This document shows, piece by piece, positions 1 through 11,708 of a stretch of DNA of 64,000 nt. Below the pieces are notes generated by a model, which was given only the letters and a program-made list of their open reading frames with translations, was not told where the DNA came from and did not search any database. Positions within the stretch are counted from its first letter, which is position 1. Each line of letters opens with the position of its first letter. The position numbers and the translations under genes were made by a program. Source of the DNA: Papaver somniferum (lineage: Eukaryota > Streptophyta > Magnoliopsida > Ranunculales > Papaveraceae); contig NC_039359.1 in assembly GCF_003573695.1 (NCBI RefSeq), positions 141,443,112 through 141,507,111 of the forward strand. The letters run 5' to 3'.

Positions 1-78
1 GATTCTGTCCACAAACTCATATTGCCACAAACATAGACTTGTTAGGTCTTAAACGTGTTTGCCTGCTCTGATACCAAT
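1..78 (-). promoter_or_regulatory. Leader and primer-binding site of Copia-like element C-a
   Basis: On the minus strand the LTR at 79-2472 is followed after two bases by tggtatcagagcaggc (complement of plus 61-76). This is the usual plant Copia primer site for initiator methionine tRNA. The remaining bases to position 1 are untranslated leader. The body of the element lies off the left edge, so its coding content cannot be seen. The same leader phrase, with a mutated primer site, occurs at 54731-54746. Confidence 0.8.
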
Positions 79-2472
79 AGAAAAAGCAGGGGTCTAACAA
101 CACCACCCAATATTTCGATTAGCAATCTGTATGGACTAACTCCGAAATACTTTGCTAGAGAATCAACTAGATAGTCAGACTCAATCTAGATAAAAATATC
201 TCAAGGAGTTAATATCTCTCTCTTGATTTGATTTTTACTCAAGCTAAAAACAACAGCGAGTCTTTATCAAATACAAGGAATAACTTGGACGGTATCAAAG
301 ACCAATGTCCAAGGATCAATCAATATCAATCAACAACCAAAGGTTGGATTTCCAATTGATTATCACGAACGCACAACTTGTATTATCTCAATTATATAAA
401 ATATAATGCGGAAAAGAAATAACACAGACACCAGAAATTTTGTTAACGAGGAAACCGCAAATGCAGAAAAACCCCGGGACCTAGTCCAGATTGAATACAC
501 ACTGTATTAAACCGCTACAAACACTAGCCTACTCCAAGCTAACTTTGGGCTGGACTATAATTGAACCCCAATCAGTCTCCCACCGATCCAAGGTACAGTT
601 GTACTCCTACGCCTCTGATCCCAGCAGGATACTACGCACTTGATTCCCTTAGTTGATCTCACCCACAACCAAGAGTTTGTTGTAACCCAAAATCACAGAC
701 TTGATAATAAACAGATCTGTCTCACACAGAAAAGTCTATCAAAGGATAAATCTGTCTCCCACAGATAAACCCTAGGTTTTGTTCCGTCTTAAGATATAAA
801 ATCAAGGTAAACAGGAACCAATTGATAATCCGTTCTTATATTCCCAAAGAACAGCCTAGATTAATCAATTACCTCTCTACAATCCTTCCTGACTACACAG
901 GAGGTTTTTCGAGGAATCACAAACAGTGAGACGAAGATGTTTGTGACTTCTTTATCTTTCCTATCGGAGAACTCTCACGATCTCAAGCCAATCAATCGAT
1001 TGTACTCGTATGATAGAAGATGTAAGATCAAATCAGACAACTACGATAAAAGTAGTATCGGTCTGGCTTCACAATCCCAATGAAGTCTTTAAGTCGTTAA
1101 CCTGGTTTTAGAGAAGAAAACCAAAGGTTAAAGGAGAATCGACTCTAGCGAGCGCACTAGTATCACATAGACGTTTGGGGATTAGTTTTTCTCAAAGCTA
1201 GATGTCTCCTTTATATATCCTTCAAATCATGGTTTTGCCTTAGTTACAAAGCAATCCATATTCACCGTTAGATGAAAACCTGATTTAGATTCAAGCTAAT
1301 ATTTCTCAACCGTTAGATCGAAAACTTAGCTAGTCACACACACTTGGGTAAACGTTTACTAGGTTTGTGAAAACCATGCCCAAACGTGTACGTGTATGTT
1401 GGTTCAACATAGTAACCCAAAAGGTAACAATATGAGCAATTCATATTAACCTAGTTCTTCTTCACCATAACTAATTCAATTGACTCAAATGAACTAGTTA
1501 AAGAGTTGTTCAATTGCTATGAGATATTATTAACTACACAAGGCACAATTGAAACAAAGATGATTCGATTCGATTGAATCGGCTCATGAACGTTATAGCC
1601 ATGGTTTTCATAAAGCATTCCTTAGTAATTTAATTTTTCATATTCAGAGCACATCTTTAGATCATAACCTCTTAAGTTCACAAACAAGTTCGCGGACTTA
1701 AGTTAATCGGTTGAGTTTTACAAACTCAGCAGGAATTCTCGGAAAGAGAATTTCCGCCAGTTTGCGGACTGAGTTCGCGGACTTAGCACACAAACGAGTT
1801 TTGGAAAATCCAGCAGAAATTCTCGGTCGAGAACTTCCGACAGTTCGCGGACTTGGCAAGCCAGTTCCACAATCCTCCCGATTTCTATTGATCAACAAAG
1901 TTCGAAAACTTCGGTTCAAGGAATACATGGTTATGTAATCTAAACTCTCATTTCAATCATTGAGACATTCTCAGAGGACGCTATGTAGACGTTATTCACA
2001 GATCGATTCACGTCAGAGCAATTCTCAAAGTGATTGAAACTTTTCATGACTTTCGTCACTAGGTGAAGATAAACTTGATCAAATCTAAACGCTTTACGAA
2101 CACACGATTTCGAGATAAAATATAACCAATGAATGCTCAGCTCGAAATGTCAAATGTGTATGATCTAATCTATATAGCATACGAATTTTGTCTCATAAGA
2201 AGTAGGAGATAGAATAGATAGACTTTTGAGTGATAAATAAGTTCAAGTCTCCACATACCTTTTTGTTGATGAAGTTCCACGGTTCCTTGTGCAGATCTTC
2301 GTCGTTGTCGTTGAATTTCCATGAAGTCCTTGAGCTCAACTACACTTTTCTATCCTAGTCCGAGACTTAGCTATGTAGGCTATAAATCAAGACTCATAGT
2401 TTTGATCACTAACATTGACAAACATGCTTGAGATAGCAACGCATCCGAGGTCGGCCGAGCTATGCTCTAACA
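79..2472 (-). mobile_element. 5' LTR of Copia-like element C-a (long-LTR family C)
   Basis: Read on the minus strand it starts tgttagagcatagctcgg and ends ctgctttttct directly before the primer site; the expected terminal CA is mutated. Four relatives occur in this window: C-b 14112-16249 with 51034-51330, C-c 16250-51028, C-d 17897-50103 and C-e 54749-57269. All share a block reading ccccgggacctagtcca on the plus strand of this copy (about 473-489). Positions 1685-1915 hold a copy-specific module of repeated ttcgcggactt words. Bases after 2472 (aattt) would be its TSD, but the partner lies outside. Short reading frames on both strands inside it show no family resemblance. Confidence 0.85.
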
Positions 2473-2534
2473 AATTTAATTGATGAAATTCATCAGAATC
2501 ATTGTAAAATACCATGGATTTTTCATATACTAAT

Positions 2535-2977
2535 TGTAGTTGCAGGAAATCCTACAATACACCCCTTATATGATTTCATTGTTTATCAGCTCATTTTTAG
2601 TTTTACACTCTTAATTTTATTGATTAATTTCTGAATGTTCTTACAAGGAAAATAAAGAAATCAAGAATGATCTCTGCTCTGAACTTTCTCTATCCTATTT
2701 ACTTGTCTCTTACTCAAAAAAGATCTCTCTCCTCAACTATTTATAAGAAAGTACATAGTGGATGACAACTAATATGTCCTTTATTTTTGGATATGGTTTG
2801 CGACATTCTCGCAACCTTACAATTGTTAATTATGCAAGCTTTCTAATTTTCGCAGGACTATCATATCTTTCTCATGATCCTTGATTATGTCGTTTCTGAA
2901 ATTGTTCTGCGACGTTATTGTGTTGTACCATTCATAATTTCGCTGAGACATAATTGTTGCGAGATTCTGATCCTACA
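2535..2977 (-). repeat. 3' LTR of T1
   Basis: 443 bp, very similar to 11261-11703 apart from small indels, such as a short ttaccactcgaacg segment present only in the right copy. Because T1 is on the minus strand this is its downstream LTR. It also lies directly upstream of the antisense gene that starts at 3391, so it could supply promoter function in that direction (inference). Confidence 0.92.
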
Positions 2978-2993
2978 TCTTGCCTCTTCTCAT
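2978..2993 (-). promoter_or_regulatory. Polypurine tract of T1
   Basis: The minus strand reads atatgagaagaggcaaga immediately before the 3' LTR. T2 has atgagaagaggcaaaa at the same place (30811-30826). This is the expected plus-strand priming site of an LTR retrotransposon. Confidence 0.8.
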
Positions 2994-3179
2994 ATATTCT
3001 CTGCAAAGTAGAGAATGATGTGAGAAATGCCGCAACTGCTTATCTTTTCATATTCTGCATTTATCACACGTATTCTTTCTTCCATTTATTTCTCGACACG
3101 TCTTTTGTAACCGTTACTTTTAAACCTCTTATATCTTTCCATATTAACCGTGTTTATTTTCTCGAGGAAAAATTTCCTC

Positions 3180-3189
3180 TATATATATT
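3180..3189 (+). promoter_or_regulatory. Candidate TATA box for the antisense gene of T1
   Basis: A tatatatatt run lies about 200 bp upstream of the antisense gene's ATG at 3391, and is followed by a pyrimidine-rich (tctt) leader, as in many plant 5' UTRs. T2 has a weaker tatttat-type run at the matching position (around 30625, minus strand). Promoter activity is inferred only. Confidence 0.4.
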
Positions 3190-3390
3190 CCTTTTCATTC
3201 TCTTCTTCTTTCATTTTATTCTCTTCTTCTTTCTTTTTATTCTCTCTGCAACTTCATCGTTCTTCCGCAAATTCCATTATTGCAACTTTTCTTCTTTCCT
3301 CTTCAATATTTTTAAATTCTCCTTCATCTTCATACTAGATCTTCATAGTTCATGATCTTCTTCGAGACAATCTCCCTGCTATCATTTTTC

Positions 3391-5751
3391 ATGGATTCAT
3401 CAAGGTTAATCTTCTCTTTTCTTCTTTATGAGTTTTTCTGAAATTGATATGTCTGAAATTAATCTTGTATATTTCCTTATTTTATGTTGTTTATGTGATT
3501 CCCATACTCTTGTTATTTCAGCAAAAGCGGCTCCAAAACTAAATTTACAGTTCAGAACCCTAACAATCCCAAATCACAGCATAAGGTTGTCGCACATAAA
3601 ATAAAGTCTGCGAATGAGAAGGTAGTAAGAAACACTATCTTTTTCTAATAACAATATTGTTGCCTCTGTTTCTTATCTAGCTTGTAATTTGCAGGGTGAT
3701 AAAGATCTTCATAAACCTCACAAGAAATCTCGCCACCTTAAAACTGTTCCAACCTCTGTTCCCTTCCACCTACTCATTTCTTCCAAATCTCCTGCGACAT
3801 CTTCGCAAGATAAACTTTTATCTCCAATTCGCGAAGATGCTGCTTCTGACTTCATTTCTTCCAAATATCATGCGACATCTTCGCAAGATAAACCTTTATC
3901 TCCAATTCGCGAAAATGCTGCCTATGATTTTATTTCTTCAATTGACCTTTCTATGATTGAAATTCCCCCTGTGGATCCTTCTGCGAAAGAAACCTCTTCT
4001 CTCCCCATTGAGAATGTTTCCCAACCTTCTGTCTCTACCAGTTCTCTGCCCAAGTCTCTCCCTCTGTCGAAAGAAAATTTGGAAGGGATAGATATTTCTT
4101 TCAAAGTTTTATCTGAGATTCTGGATGATGGAAAGAAGTTTTATACTGATCCCACCAAGTCCAATGTTTGCGAAATTCTGAGCAAGCATTTGGGTTCTGG
4201 CAGAGCTGCTTCGCAGACAGCTTTAGAAAAAGAATGTAATGCTCTTCGTCTTGAAAACCAGAAGCTTCAAAATGTTTTGCTGGATCGTGACAATCTTCGC
4301 AAGAAGAATGATGAATTAAGAGGTATGATTTCCTTATCTATGTCTTTAATTTGCCTTTTCGATGGTTTTATCCTTCTCATGTTTAATTATCCTTTAAATC
4401 CCTCTTTCGCATGTTAAGCATTAAATCAGAAACGAATAATGGAGAGATATCAATTTGAATCTGCTGTTGAAGAAGCCCGTGTTGATAAAGAAGTCTTGAT
4501 GGATCAATATAACCAATTAGATAACCTCTAGTCATATTCTCTTGATCAGATAAATAATCTTACCAATGAAAATACCCAATTAGTTCAAAGACAAGATCTA
4601 TTAAGTAATGAAGTATCTGATCTTTCTTATTCTTTAACTAAAGCTAATTTAGGGATGGAAACTTTATCAGATGAGAATAAAACCTTATCTCAAGAGAAGA
4701 GAACTTATTAAACAAGATGGCGATATCTTCGCAACAACTTAGTATTCTCCAAAAAGTATGTGCTGACCAAGAGCAATCTCTTCGCTCTTTGAGAAATGAA
4801 CTTAAAGAAGTAACATAATCATCTATCACTGAAAGAGATAAACTTATTCAAGGTAGAATAGCTTTAAGTGTGAAGGCAAATCAGCTTAAATAACAATATT
4901 CCAAATTAGAAGAATCTTATTTTTCTCTTGCGAAGAAGAATGCCTTTCTTATTTCTAAAGAGAAAAATCTTCAGTCTCGACTTAAAGGTTTAGTTGGAGA
5001 TAAATTTGATGACGTAATGGACCATTGGGAGAATAGTTGTCTATCCTTGATTCAACACCTTATTTCGCAAAAGGAAGGTAGTCATAATATCTTGAATGTC
5101 TTAATTATCTTTCCTTTGTCATATCTCTCTGAATTCCTTATCTTAATAAAATTTTGTATTCTATTTTTCGCAGAGTCTGAGAAGAATCTTCATTCTTCTA
5201 TTTCTGATCTGGAGGCTAAATATGCTAAAATTCACAAAGAGAATGCATTGCTCGTCTCTACCCTTACTAGTTCTCGCGACCGAACAGAAAGAAGACTTGA
5301 TTATCTTGTTTATTTTAAGGATATTCAAGATACGAATCATCAAAGAGCACTTCTTCGCCAAGTTCATCTCCGGGATGAAGTCCTTGTAAATGACATTTTA
5401 TTTTCCAACTCTCTTCCTCCTACATCAATTGATCCTTTAGAAGTAGATGATGATGAAGTTCCTCGTCCTGCTGATAGTGATTATGATTACGAAAGCGGTG
5501 CAGAGGATAATTTCCTGGAAGATGAAAAAGAGGTTCCTTCTAAAGAAGTATCTGCTGGTGTTAATCATAATGAGAAAGAAATTTCTCCTGAAGAAGTAGT
5601 TGCTGGCGATAATCAAGATGCTAGTCATGGCGAAGATCAAAGCCGAAATGAAGGAGAAGCTTGCGAGAATGTTGGCGAAGAATTTCTGTCATCTCCTGCT
5701 ACTGACATTAATATTGAAGCTTTAGCTTCTTATCTAGCTTTGTTTTCTTGA
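3391..5751 (+). pseudogene. Antisense additional gene (aORF) of T1: spliced coiled-coil protein, degenerate
   Basis: Runs opposite to pol, between the 3' LTR and the end of integrase. Exons that join in frame: 3391-3404, 3522-3621, 3695-4322, 4419-5077 and 5174-5751. Acceptors read ttatttcag, ttgcag, tgttaag and tttcgcag. The N-terminal part is basic (many K, H, R). Residues from roughly 200 on form a long E/K/L/N/Q-rich coiled coil, and the last about 90 residues are acidic. Exon 4 contains in-frame stops near 4520 and 4710 and a frameshift near 4708, so this copy is broken. T2 carries the same gene with the same exon plan (27960-30513). It matches no enzyme family I know. Antisense extra frames are documented for Tat-lineage elements; their function is unknown. 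Confidence 0.75.
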
Positions 5752-6299
5752 ACTATCTTATTTTTATCACTTTTGAGAGTTACATTTTTCAATCGACTTT
5801 GGAGTCAACATTTTCTTTTAATACTTTGTTGATAAGAAAGATAATTCTTCTTGTGTATCGATTCCCATACTTTCCTCTCATTATCTTTATTGCAAAAAAT
5901 AATTTTTTATAAATGCTTATAATTAATTTGTTTTATCATATGGTCTTATTTTTCCTTCCTAATTAAAGGTCTTATTATGCCATCTCTTGTCATTGCGATA
6001 AAATCGTAGGACGTCCTTGCACTTTCATACAAAAACCCATTGATCTTGTCTTAAATTTTTCTTTTGTATTATGGCCTCTTCAGGAATGTTGCGACAATAT
6101 GACAGGCCTAAATATTCTTGCGAAAATAAAGCCCCATGACATTGCCGTCTTGCGACGAAATCGCAGGACGTCTTCGCACTTTCATGCGAAAACCCATTGA
6201 TCTCGTCTTATCCTTTTCTTTTGTATTATTGCCTCTTCAGGATTGTTGCACAAATATGAAAATCCTTAATATCCTTGCGAATAAAAAGCCTCATGACAT
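5752..6299. other. Non-coding spacer 3' of the T1 antisense gene
   Basis: AT-rich sequence with no supportable reading frame. It contains two imperfect copies of a segment around cgacgaaatcgcaggacgtc (near 5995-6100 and 6150-6260), so a local duplication of about 150 bp is likely. It separates the converging 3' ends of the antisense gene and pol. Confidence 0.6.
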
Positions 6300-6840
6300 T
6301 TGCGTCTTAAGACACTTATCAGCTCCCTAATGGAGGGTGCCGCCATTATCTCCCCCCTGGTTACCCCTTCAAGGAGGCGTACTTCTACCATACAAGGTTA
6401 GCTCCTCCCATCCAGTCTTAACAACAACCAGTTGTTTTCGAAGCCTCTTATCCCTTTTACCTATAGGGCTTATGGTTACGAGACTGCACCCTAAGTGGGG
6501 TTTTCTTCAGGCTGAGTGCAGTATAAGCCAAGGCTTGTCAAGAATGGAAAGGACGCTTCAAACGCCCTCGGCACTCTTGACTCAACCGTGTACCTCGGCG
6601 ACTTGATCATATATGCACTCCTTGGGAGAGTCCTTATTACCTTAGTCTCCCAACCCAAGTCATATGCTCAAATTCAGAATCCAAGGTGCCTCTCCCGGAT
6701 GGGCTTTATTGAGCCCAAATCTCCATGACTCAGGTTCCGGTGGCGGTGTAGCCTTTCCCTGAGCCATGCAACAGGTACCCCCTAATATGACGTACTTTAG
6801 GTCTTACATTTGCCTCTTGCGAAATTTTATTCGCGAACTA
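6300..6840 (-). other. Conserved GC-richer block of T1 with inverted repeats
   Basis: Clearly richer in GC than its surroundings and matched on the opposite strand of T2 at about 27040-27560. It contains paired arms gtcaagaatg (6537-6546) and cactcttgac (6572-6581), which could form a stem; the T2 copy keeps the pairing. Shared phrases include ccctaatggagggtg, gagactgcaccctaagtggg and actcttgactcaaccgtgta. Short reading frames here are not alike between the copies, so a structured RNA or cis-acting element is more likely than a protein. Function unknown. Confidence 0.55.
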
Positions 6841-6974
6841 GGGTGTACGCCATAAAGGTTCGCCCCTTTCTTTTATGTCATTGTTCTCTGTGAAAATTTC
6901 GCACATCATGATCTTGTTTTATCATGAATAATCCTGCAATTGTTCTTTCAGAATTCATAACTTCTCAAAGCTTC

Positions 6975-8274
6975 TTACAGATAATATCTTTTTAAGTACA
7001 ATCTGTTCCATGGTCTGTCTAATCTATGACCAACGTCTCTTCCTTCTGGGTCCATTAATCTATAAGCTCCTGTTCCAACTATCTCCTTAATGATGTAAGG
7101 TCCATCCCATTTTTCGCTAATTTTCCACCATTTTCTCGCTGATATATTGATGTTTCTCGCAGAACTAAATCTCCTGGTTGAAATTCGCGTATTTTGACAC
7201 ATTTATTATATTCTCGAGCTAATCTTCGCTGATAATTCTCCATATGTTGTAAAGCTTTTTCTCTTCTTTCTTCTAATTCATCAAGTTTATTTAAAATTAA
7301 GCCCGCACTAAGATTTTTCTCCCAAGATTCTCTTTTTGTTGTCGGAATAACAACTTCTGTTGGTAATACCGCTTCAACTCCATATGTTAAACAAAAAGGT
7401 GACACTCCAGTAGCTTCTCTTCTAGTTGTATTATAAGCCCATACTGCATTATGTACTTGTTCGCACCATCCTCTGTGATGTTCTTCCAATTTCTTCTTTA
7501 ATATTCTGCAATTGTTTTATTTTTTGCTTCTACTTGTCCATTAGCTTGTGGATACAAAGGAGTTGACTTTCCACACTTTATCTTGAACGCATTAAGTAAC
7601 ATTTCTATGTTCTGCCCTTCAAGCTGTTTCCCATTATCAGATACCAACTGTGCAGGAATTCCAAATCTGCAAATGATATTTTCGAATATGAATGTAAAGA
7701 TATCTTTGTCGCGAATATGTTGTACTGCCTTCACTTCTGTCCATTTTGTGAAATAATCTGTTGCGACTATTAAGTATCTTCTTTGTCCAGTTCCTGGTAA
7801 AAATGGCCCCACAATGTCTAAGCCCCATTTTGAAAAGGGCCACACACTGGTTGAAGATGACAATGGTGCTCCTGGTGCATGTATCTTCTTTCCATGCGGC
7901 TGACAATCTTCGCAACGTCTTGATATTTGTTTTGCATCTTCATGCATGTATGGCCAGTAATAACCTTGCATTTTTGCTCTATGTGCCAAAGATCTTCCTC
8001 CACTATGATTGCCAGCATCTCCACTATGTAACATTTTCAGCACCTTTTCTCCTTCCTCTCGTGTCAAACATCTGAGTGATGGTCCACTAAAGGATTTTCG
8101 GTATAGCAACCCATCTCTTAATTCATAATTTGTTGCTCGGCTTTTTAACTTGTGTGTTTCCAATATATTTCTTGGTGTTTCTCCTTTCGCCAAATATGCA
8201 TGAAGTTCCATTCTCCAGTCTACGACATTATTTATTTGTTCTTCTTTTTCATTATATATGACCATCACATCCAA
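6975..8274 (-). pseudogene. Integrase region of T1 pol
   Basis: The largest frame (8274 down to 7498) has the zinc-binding HHCC motif at residues H83, H90, C121, C124. The catalytic triad is D153 (GLDIVGPF), D213 (VSDNGKQ) and E249 (NGQVEA), with the expected 35 residues between the last two. A frame break near 7495 leads into the C-terminal part, 7489-6975, which includes a WDGPYIIKEIVGTGAYRL segment typical of gypsy integrase tails and ends LYLKRYYL. In the intact family it would insert the cDNA. Frame changes make this copy inactive. Confidence 0.9.
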
Positions 8275-8283
8275 ATCTTGCTC

Positions 8284-10437
8284 TTATTTATTGATTGATG
8301 GTGACAGAAGTGTTTGTATTTTTATGCATCTCGCAGTTGGATCTGTCATCATGTTTGAGATGAAAGAAAAAGCGTCTGCGAGTCTATTATCCTTTCTTGA
8401 AATGTGCCTCCATTTTATTTTTGGGATTTTCGCTGACAATTCTTCAACCAGCTTCTTGTATTTATTCAGGGACGGTTCATTTGTAGTATACTCTCCTTTT
8501 ATTTGGCGAATAACTAGCTGCGAATCACTAGTGATCCTGGCATTTTCTAGTTTCATTTCTATTGCGAATTTTAATGCATGTATCATAACTTCATGTTATG
8601 TTTCATTATTAGTGGATGCAAATTCCAATCTGAATGAAAAAGCCATCTTTATTCCTTCTAGAGAAATTAAAACAATTCCAACTCCATTTCCTTCTCTATT
8701 TGATGATCCATCTACCAATATTTCCCATCTATTTGGTTCTGTTAATAAATCTTTTGGATCTCCATGTTCTTCTTCTAAATCCATCATTTCTTCTACTTCT
8801 TCATCTTCTTCTAAAGGAAACTCTGCCAAGAAATCCGCAACAACTTGTGATTTTGGTGAAGACAAAACTTCATATTTAATATCAAAATGGCCTACTTGTG
8901 CATTCCATCTCTCCATCCTTCCTGATCTTTTAGAATTCTTCATCACTGATTGGATTGGTACTTTTGTTAATACCTTTATCTTGTGTGCTTGAAAGTATAT
9001 GCAGAGCTTAAATGATGCATAAACTAATGCTAAGATTAAATTTTCAATCTTTGAGTAATTCTTCTCTGCGGTATTAAAAGTTTTTCTAATGTAATAAATG
9101 GGTTTCTCCACCCCTGCGTCTACTCGCAATAACACAACACTTAATGCATGCGACGTTGTCGCAAGGTAAATCAATAATTCTTCTCCTGGTTCCGCCTTTT
9201 GTAAAATAGTTGTATTCATAAGATGTTCTTTGATTCCTTGAAAAGCCTTTTCACATTCATCACTCCATTTAAATTTTGCACTCTTCTTGAGTATATCGAA
9301 AAAATATTTGCATTTATCTGATGATCGCGAAATGAATCTCCCCAGCGAAGCTAGAAGCCCATTCAATTTTTGTGCATCTTTTATTGTCGCTGGTGTTGGC
9401 ATGTCACGAACTGCTTGCACTTTTTCTGGATCAACCTGTATTCCTTCATTTGATACAATTTAGCCTAAATTTTTTCCCGATGCTACTCCAATAGTACACT
9501 TCTCAAGATTCAATATAATGTTATACTGCCGCATTTGTGAAAAAATCTCCCTCAAGTCTTGTACATGGTCTTTAGCTTATTTACTTTTCACTAACATGTC
9601 GTCCACATATACTTTTAATGTTTTATGTATCCATTTTGCGAACACCTTCTCTACCATTCTTTGATATGTCTCTCCCGCGTTTCGCAAACCAAATGGCATT
9701 TTCGTGTAACAATATAAACCTCTAGGGGCCAAGAAAGCAGTATGTTCTTGATCTTATTCAGAGAGAGGGATTTGGTTATAACCTTTGTACCCATCTAAAG
9801 ATGATACCCTATCATTTCCCGCTGCGGATTCCACCATTTGAGGAATATCTGGTAACGGAAAACTATTTTTGGGGCAAGCTTTGTTTAAATCAGTGAAATC
9901 TATGCAAATCTTGATTCCTTTGTTTTTCTTTGGGACAATGACCATATTCGCTATCCATTCTGGGTATTTAGCTTCTCTTATAATTCCTGCCTCAAGCATT
10001 TTCTTTAATTCTTATTCTATTTGGGAATGGTAAGTTGTTGCAATTTTTCTTATTCTCTGTTTAAATGGTATCACATTTTTGTTAATCTCCAGTTTGTGGC
10101 ATGCAATTGATGGATCTATTCCTGGTATTTCATCCATGTTTCCTGCGAAAATATCTTTATATTCTCGCAACAAGTTAACAGTTCTTTCTTCTTCTTCTAT
10201 ATCCATTTTGGTTCCAATTCTCAACATCAGAGGCTCCTCTATAGTCCTAATGTTTATTTCTTTTGTTGGTTTTGCGGTAGTGTAACTGGGTTTAGGTTCT
10301 CCCATTGGTGTGGGTTCTTTTATTGCTTTTATGGGTCCTTCCCCTTCTTCCGAAATTTCGCTGGGTATTCCTTTGCCTTCTTTTTCCCTTATCATATATA
10401 CTCTAAATTCTTCTTCCTTCTTTGCTTCCTTTACCAA
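8284..10437 (-). pseudogene. Reverse transcriptase and double RNase H of T1 pol
   Basis: The linker (10437-10012, EIPGIDPSIACHKLEI) leads into RT (9999-9754, GIIREAKYPEW then PLPDIPQMVES). The catalytic YVDDM is encoded at 9595-9609. The first RNase H contains LLIYLATTSHALSVVLLRVD. A second RNase H begins at VDGSSNREGNGVGIVL, followed by SDSQLVIRQIKG and KDNRLADAF. Stops or shifts occur near 10010, 9753, 9575, 9460 and 8590. Family role: copying RNA into cDNA and removing the RNA strand. The second, plant-type RNase H supports placement in the Tat lineage. Confidence 0.9.
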
Positions 10438-10481
10438 TTTTCTGCGAAATTGTTTCTTTTTTGCTTTTCCTTCATAATGTC

Positions 10482-11216
10482 TTACTTCAATTTGATGACA
10501 TAATTTCGCATTGTCAACATCTCCTCTGATTTCACCAATCCACTTGGAGTGGGGAATTTAATACATTGATGCAACAATGATACCACAGCTTTTATCGCAT
10601 GTATCCATGATCTTTCTAATAACATATTATATGGCGATTCCATATCCACCACGCACAATGTCACATGTGTTTCGATTTCTCCAAGTGGAATTCGTACCAC
10701 TATTTATCCTTTAGGTTTTGTTGTGGATTTTCCAAAGCCGTGAACAAAATATGTTGAACTGGACATTTCTTCGTCTTTAAATCCCATTCCCCGGAATGCA
10801 TGATAAAATATTATATCAACTGAACTTCCTGTATCAATTAAAGTTTTGTTCAACATACATTCTCCTCTGGATTTTATTGTTGTCTCCTTCTCTTTTCGTG
10901 TAATAGGCACCGTGATGACCAACGGAGATGTATGGTTCAAATTTTCTTTTGGTATTTCTTCCGCCATGAACACAATTCTTTGCTTTTCCCAATCTTTCGA
11001 GGGTGATGTTTTTTCCACCGCCATAATTTTCTTTCCTTCAAAATTTCGTTTATGTATTCTTCCTTTGATGTTTTCATGGAATTCATTAATCAAGCTTTTT
11101 GTTATCATATTACACTCCAATCTTTTGCCATTTTCATTAATTCTATTCATCTTTCCTCTAACTGATTCACTGATTTGTTTAATCACTTTCTTGATTTGAA
11201 TATTCTCAATCAACAA
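10482..11216 (-). pseudogene. Aspartic protease of T1, first gene after the primer site
   Basis: Frame 11216-10704 contains the retropepsin motif LIDTGSSVDIIFY with the catalytic D at residue 128. An in-frame TAA near 10702 interrupts it. The continuation 10700-10482 contains VDMESPYNMLLERSWIHAIKA, the protease C-terminal half. It starts only about 45 bp from the LTR, leaving no room for gag capsid or a zinc knuckle. The family would cut the polyprotein; with one stop this copy is inactive. Confidence 0.85.
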
Positions 11217-11238
11217 TCTTCAACTTTCGATCTTCAAT

Positions 11239-11258
11239 CTCCCTGTTTCTAGCACCAT
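11239..11258 (-). promoter_or_regulatory. Primer-binding site of T1
   Basis: The minus strand reads tggtgctagaaacaggga two bases after the 5' LTR. T2 has tggcgccagaaacagc at the same place, so this copy has drifted at two of the first seven bases. The tRNA cannot be assigned with confidence. Confidence 0.6.
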
Positions 11259-11260
11259 TA

Positions 11261-11703
11261 TGTAGTTGCAAGAAATCCTACAATACACCCCTTATATGAT
11301 TTCATTGTTGATCAGCTCATTTTTAGGTTTACACTCTTAATTTTATTGATTAATTTCGAATGTTCTTACAAGGAAAATAAAGAAATCAAGAATGATCTCT
11401 GCTCTGAACTTTCTCTCTCCTATTTACTTGTCTCTTACTCAAAAAAGATCTCTCTCCTCTTTACCACTCGAACGACTATTTATAAGAAAATACATAGTGG
11501 ATGACAGCTAATCTGTCCTTTATTTTTGGATATCGTTTGCGACATTCTCGCAACCTTTCACAAGCTTTCTAATTTTCGCAGGACTATCATATCTTTCTCA
11601 TGATCCTTGCTGACGTCGTTTCTGAAATTGTTCTGCGACGCTATTTTGTTGTTCCATTCATAATTTCGCTGAGACATAATTGTTGCGAGATTCTGATCCT
11701 ACA
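11261..11703 (-). repeat. 5' LTR of T1
   Basis: 443 bp, tgtaggatc to caactaca on the minus strand, with the TSD ctaat at 11704-11708. Near-identity with 2535-2977 suggests a fairly young insertion. A count of LTR mismatches would date it. Confidence 0.92.
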
Positions 11704-11708
11704 CTAAT

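Larger units (their letters stand above)
2535..11703 (-). mobile_element. T1: Tat/Retand-like Ty3/gypsy retrotransposon, complete copy with TSD ctaat
   Basis: Two 443-bp LTRs (2535-2977 and 11261-11703) begin tgtaggatc and end caactaca on the minus strand. They are flanked by identical ctaat at 2530-2534 and 11704-11708. Order on the minus strand: 5' LTR, primer site, protease, RT, RNase H, second RNase H, integrase, GC-richer spacer, then an antisense gene, polypurine tract and 3' LTR. A second RNase H and an extra antisense frame between pol and the 3' LTR are known traits of the Tat lineage (established knowledge). No gag is recognisable. Several stops and frameshifts make pol inactive. 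It sits in the gag region of C-b. Confidence 0.92.

Noticed and set aside
1698..1938. Overlapping frames of about 75 codons on both strands in LTR C-a
   Set aside because: They fall in the copy-specific repeat module, are not kept in other C LTRs, and have no family likeness.
2954..3355. 133-codon Phe/Leu-rich plus-strand frame in T1
   Set aside because: It lies in the pyrimidine-rich leader of the antisense gene, is low complexity, and is not conserved in T2.
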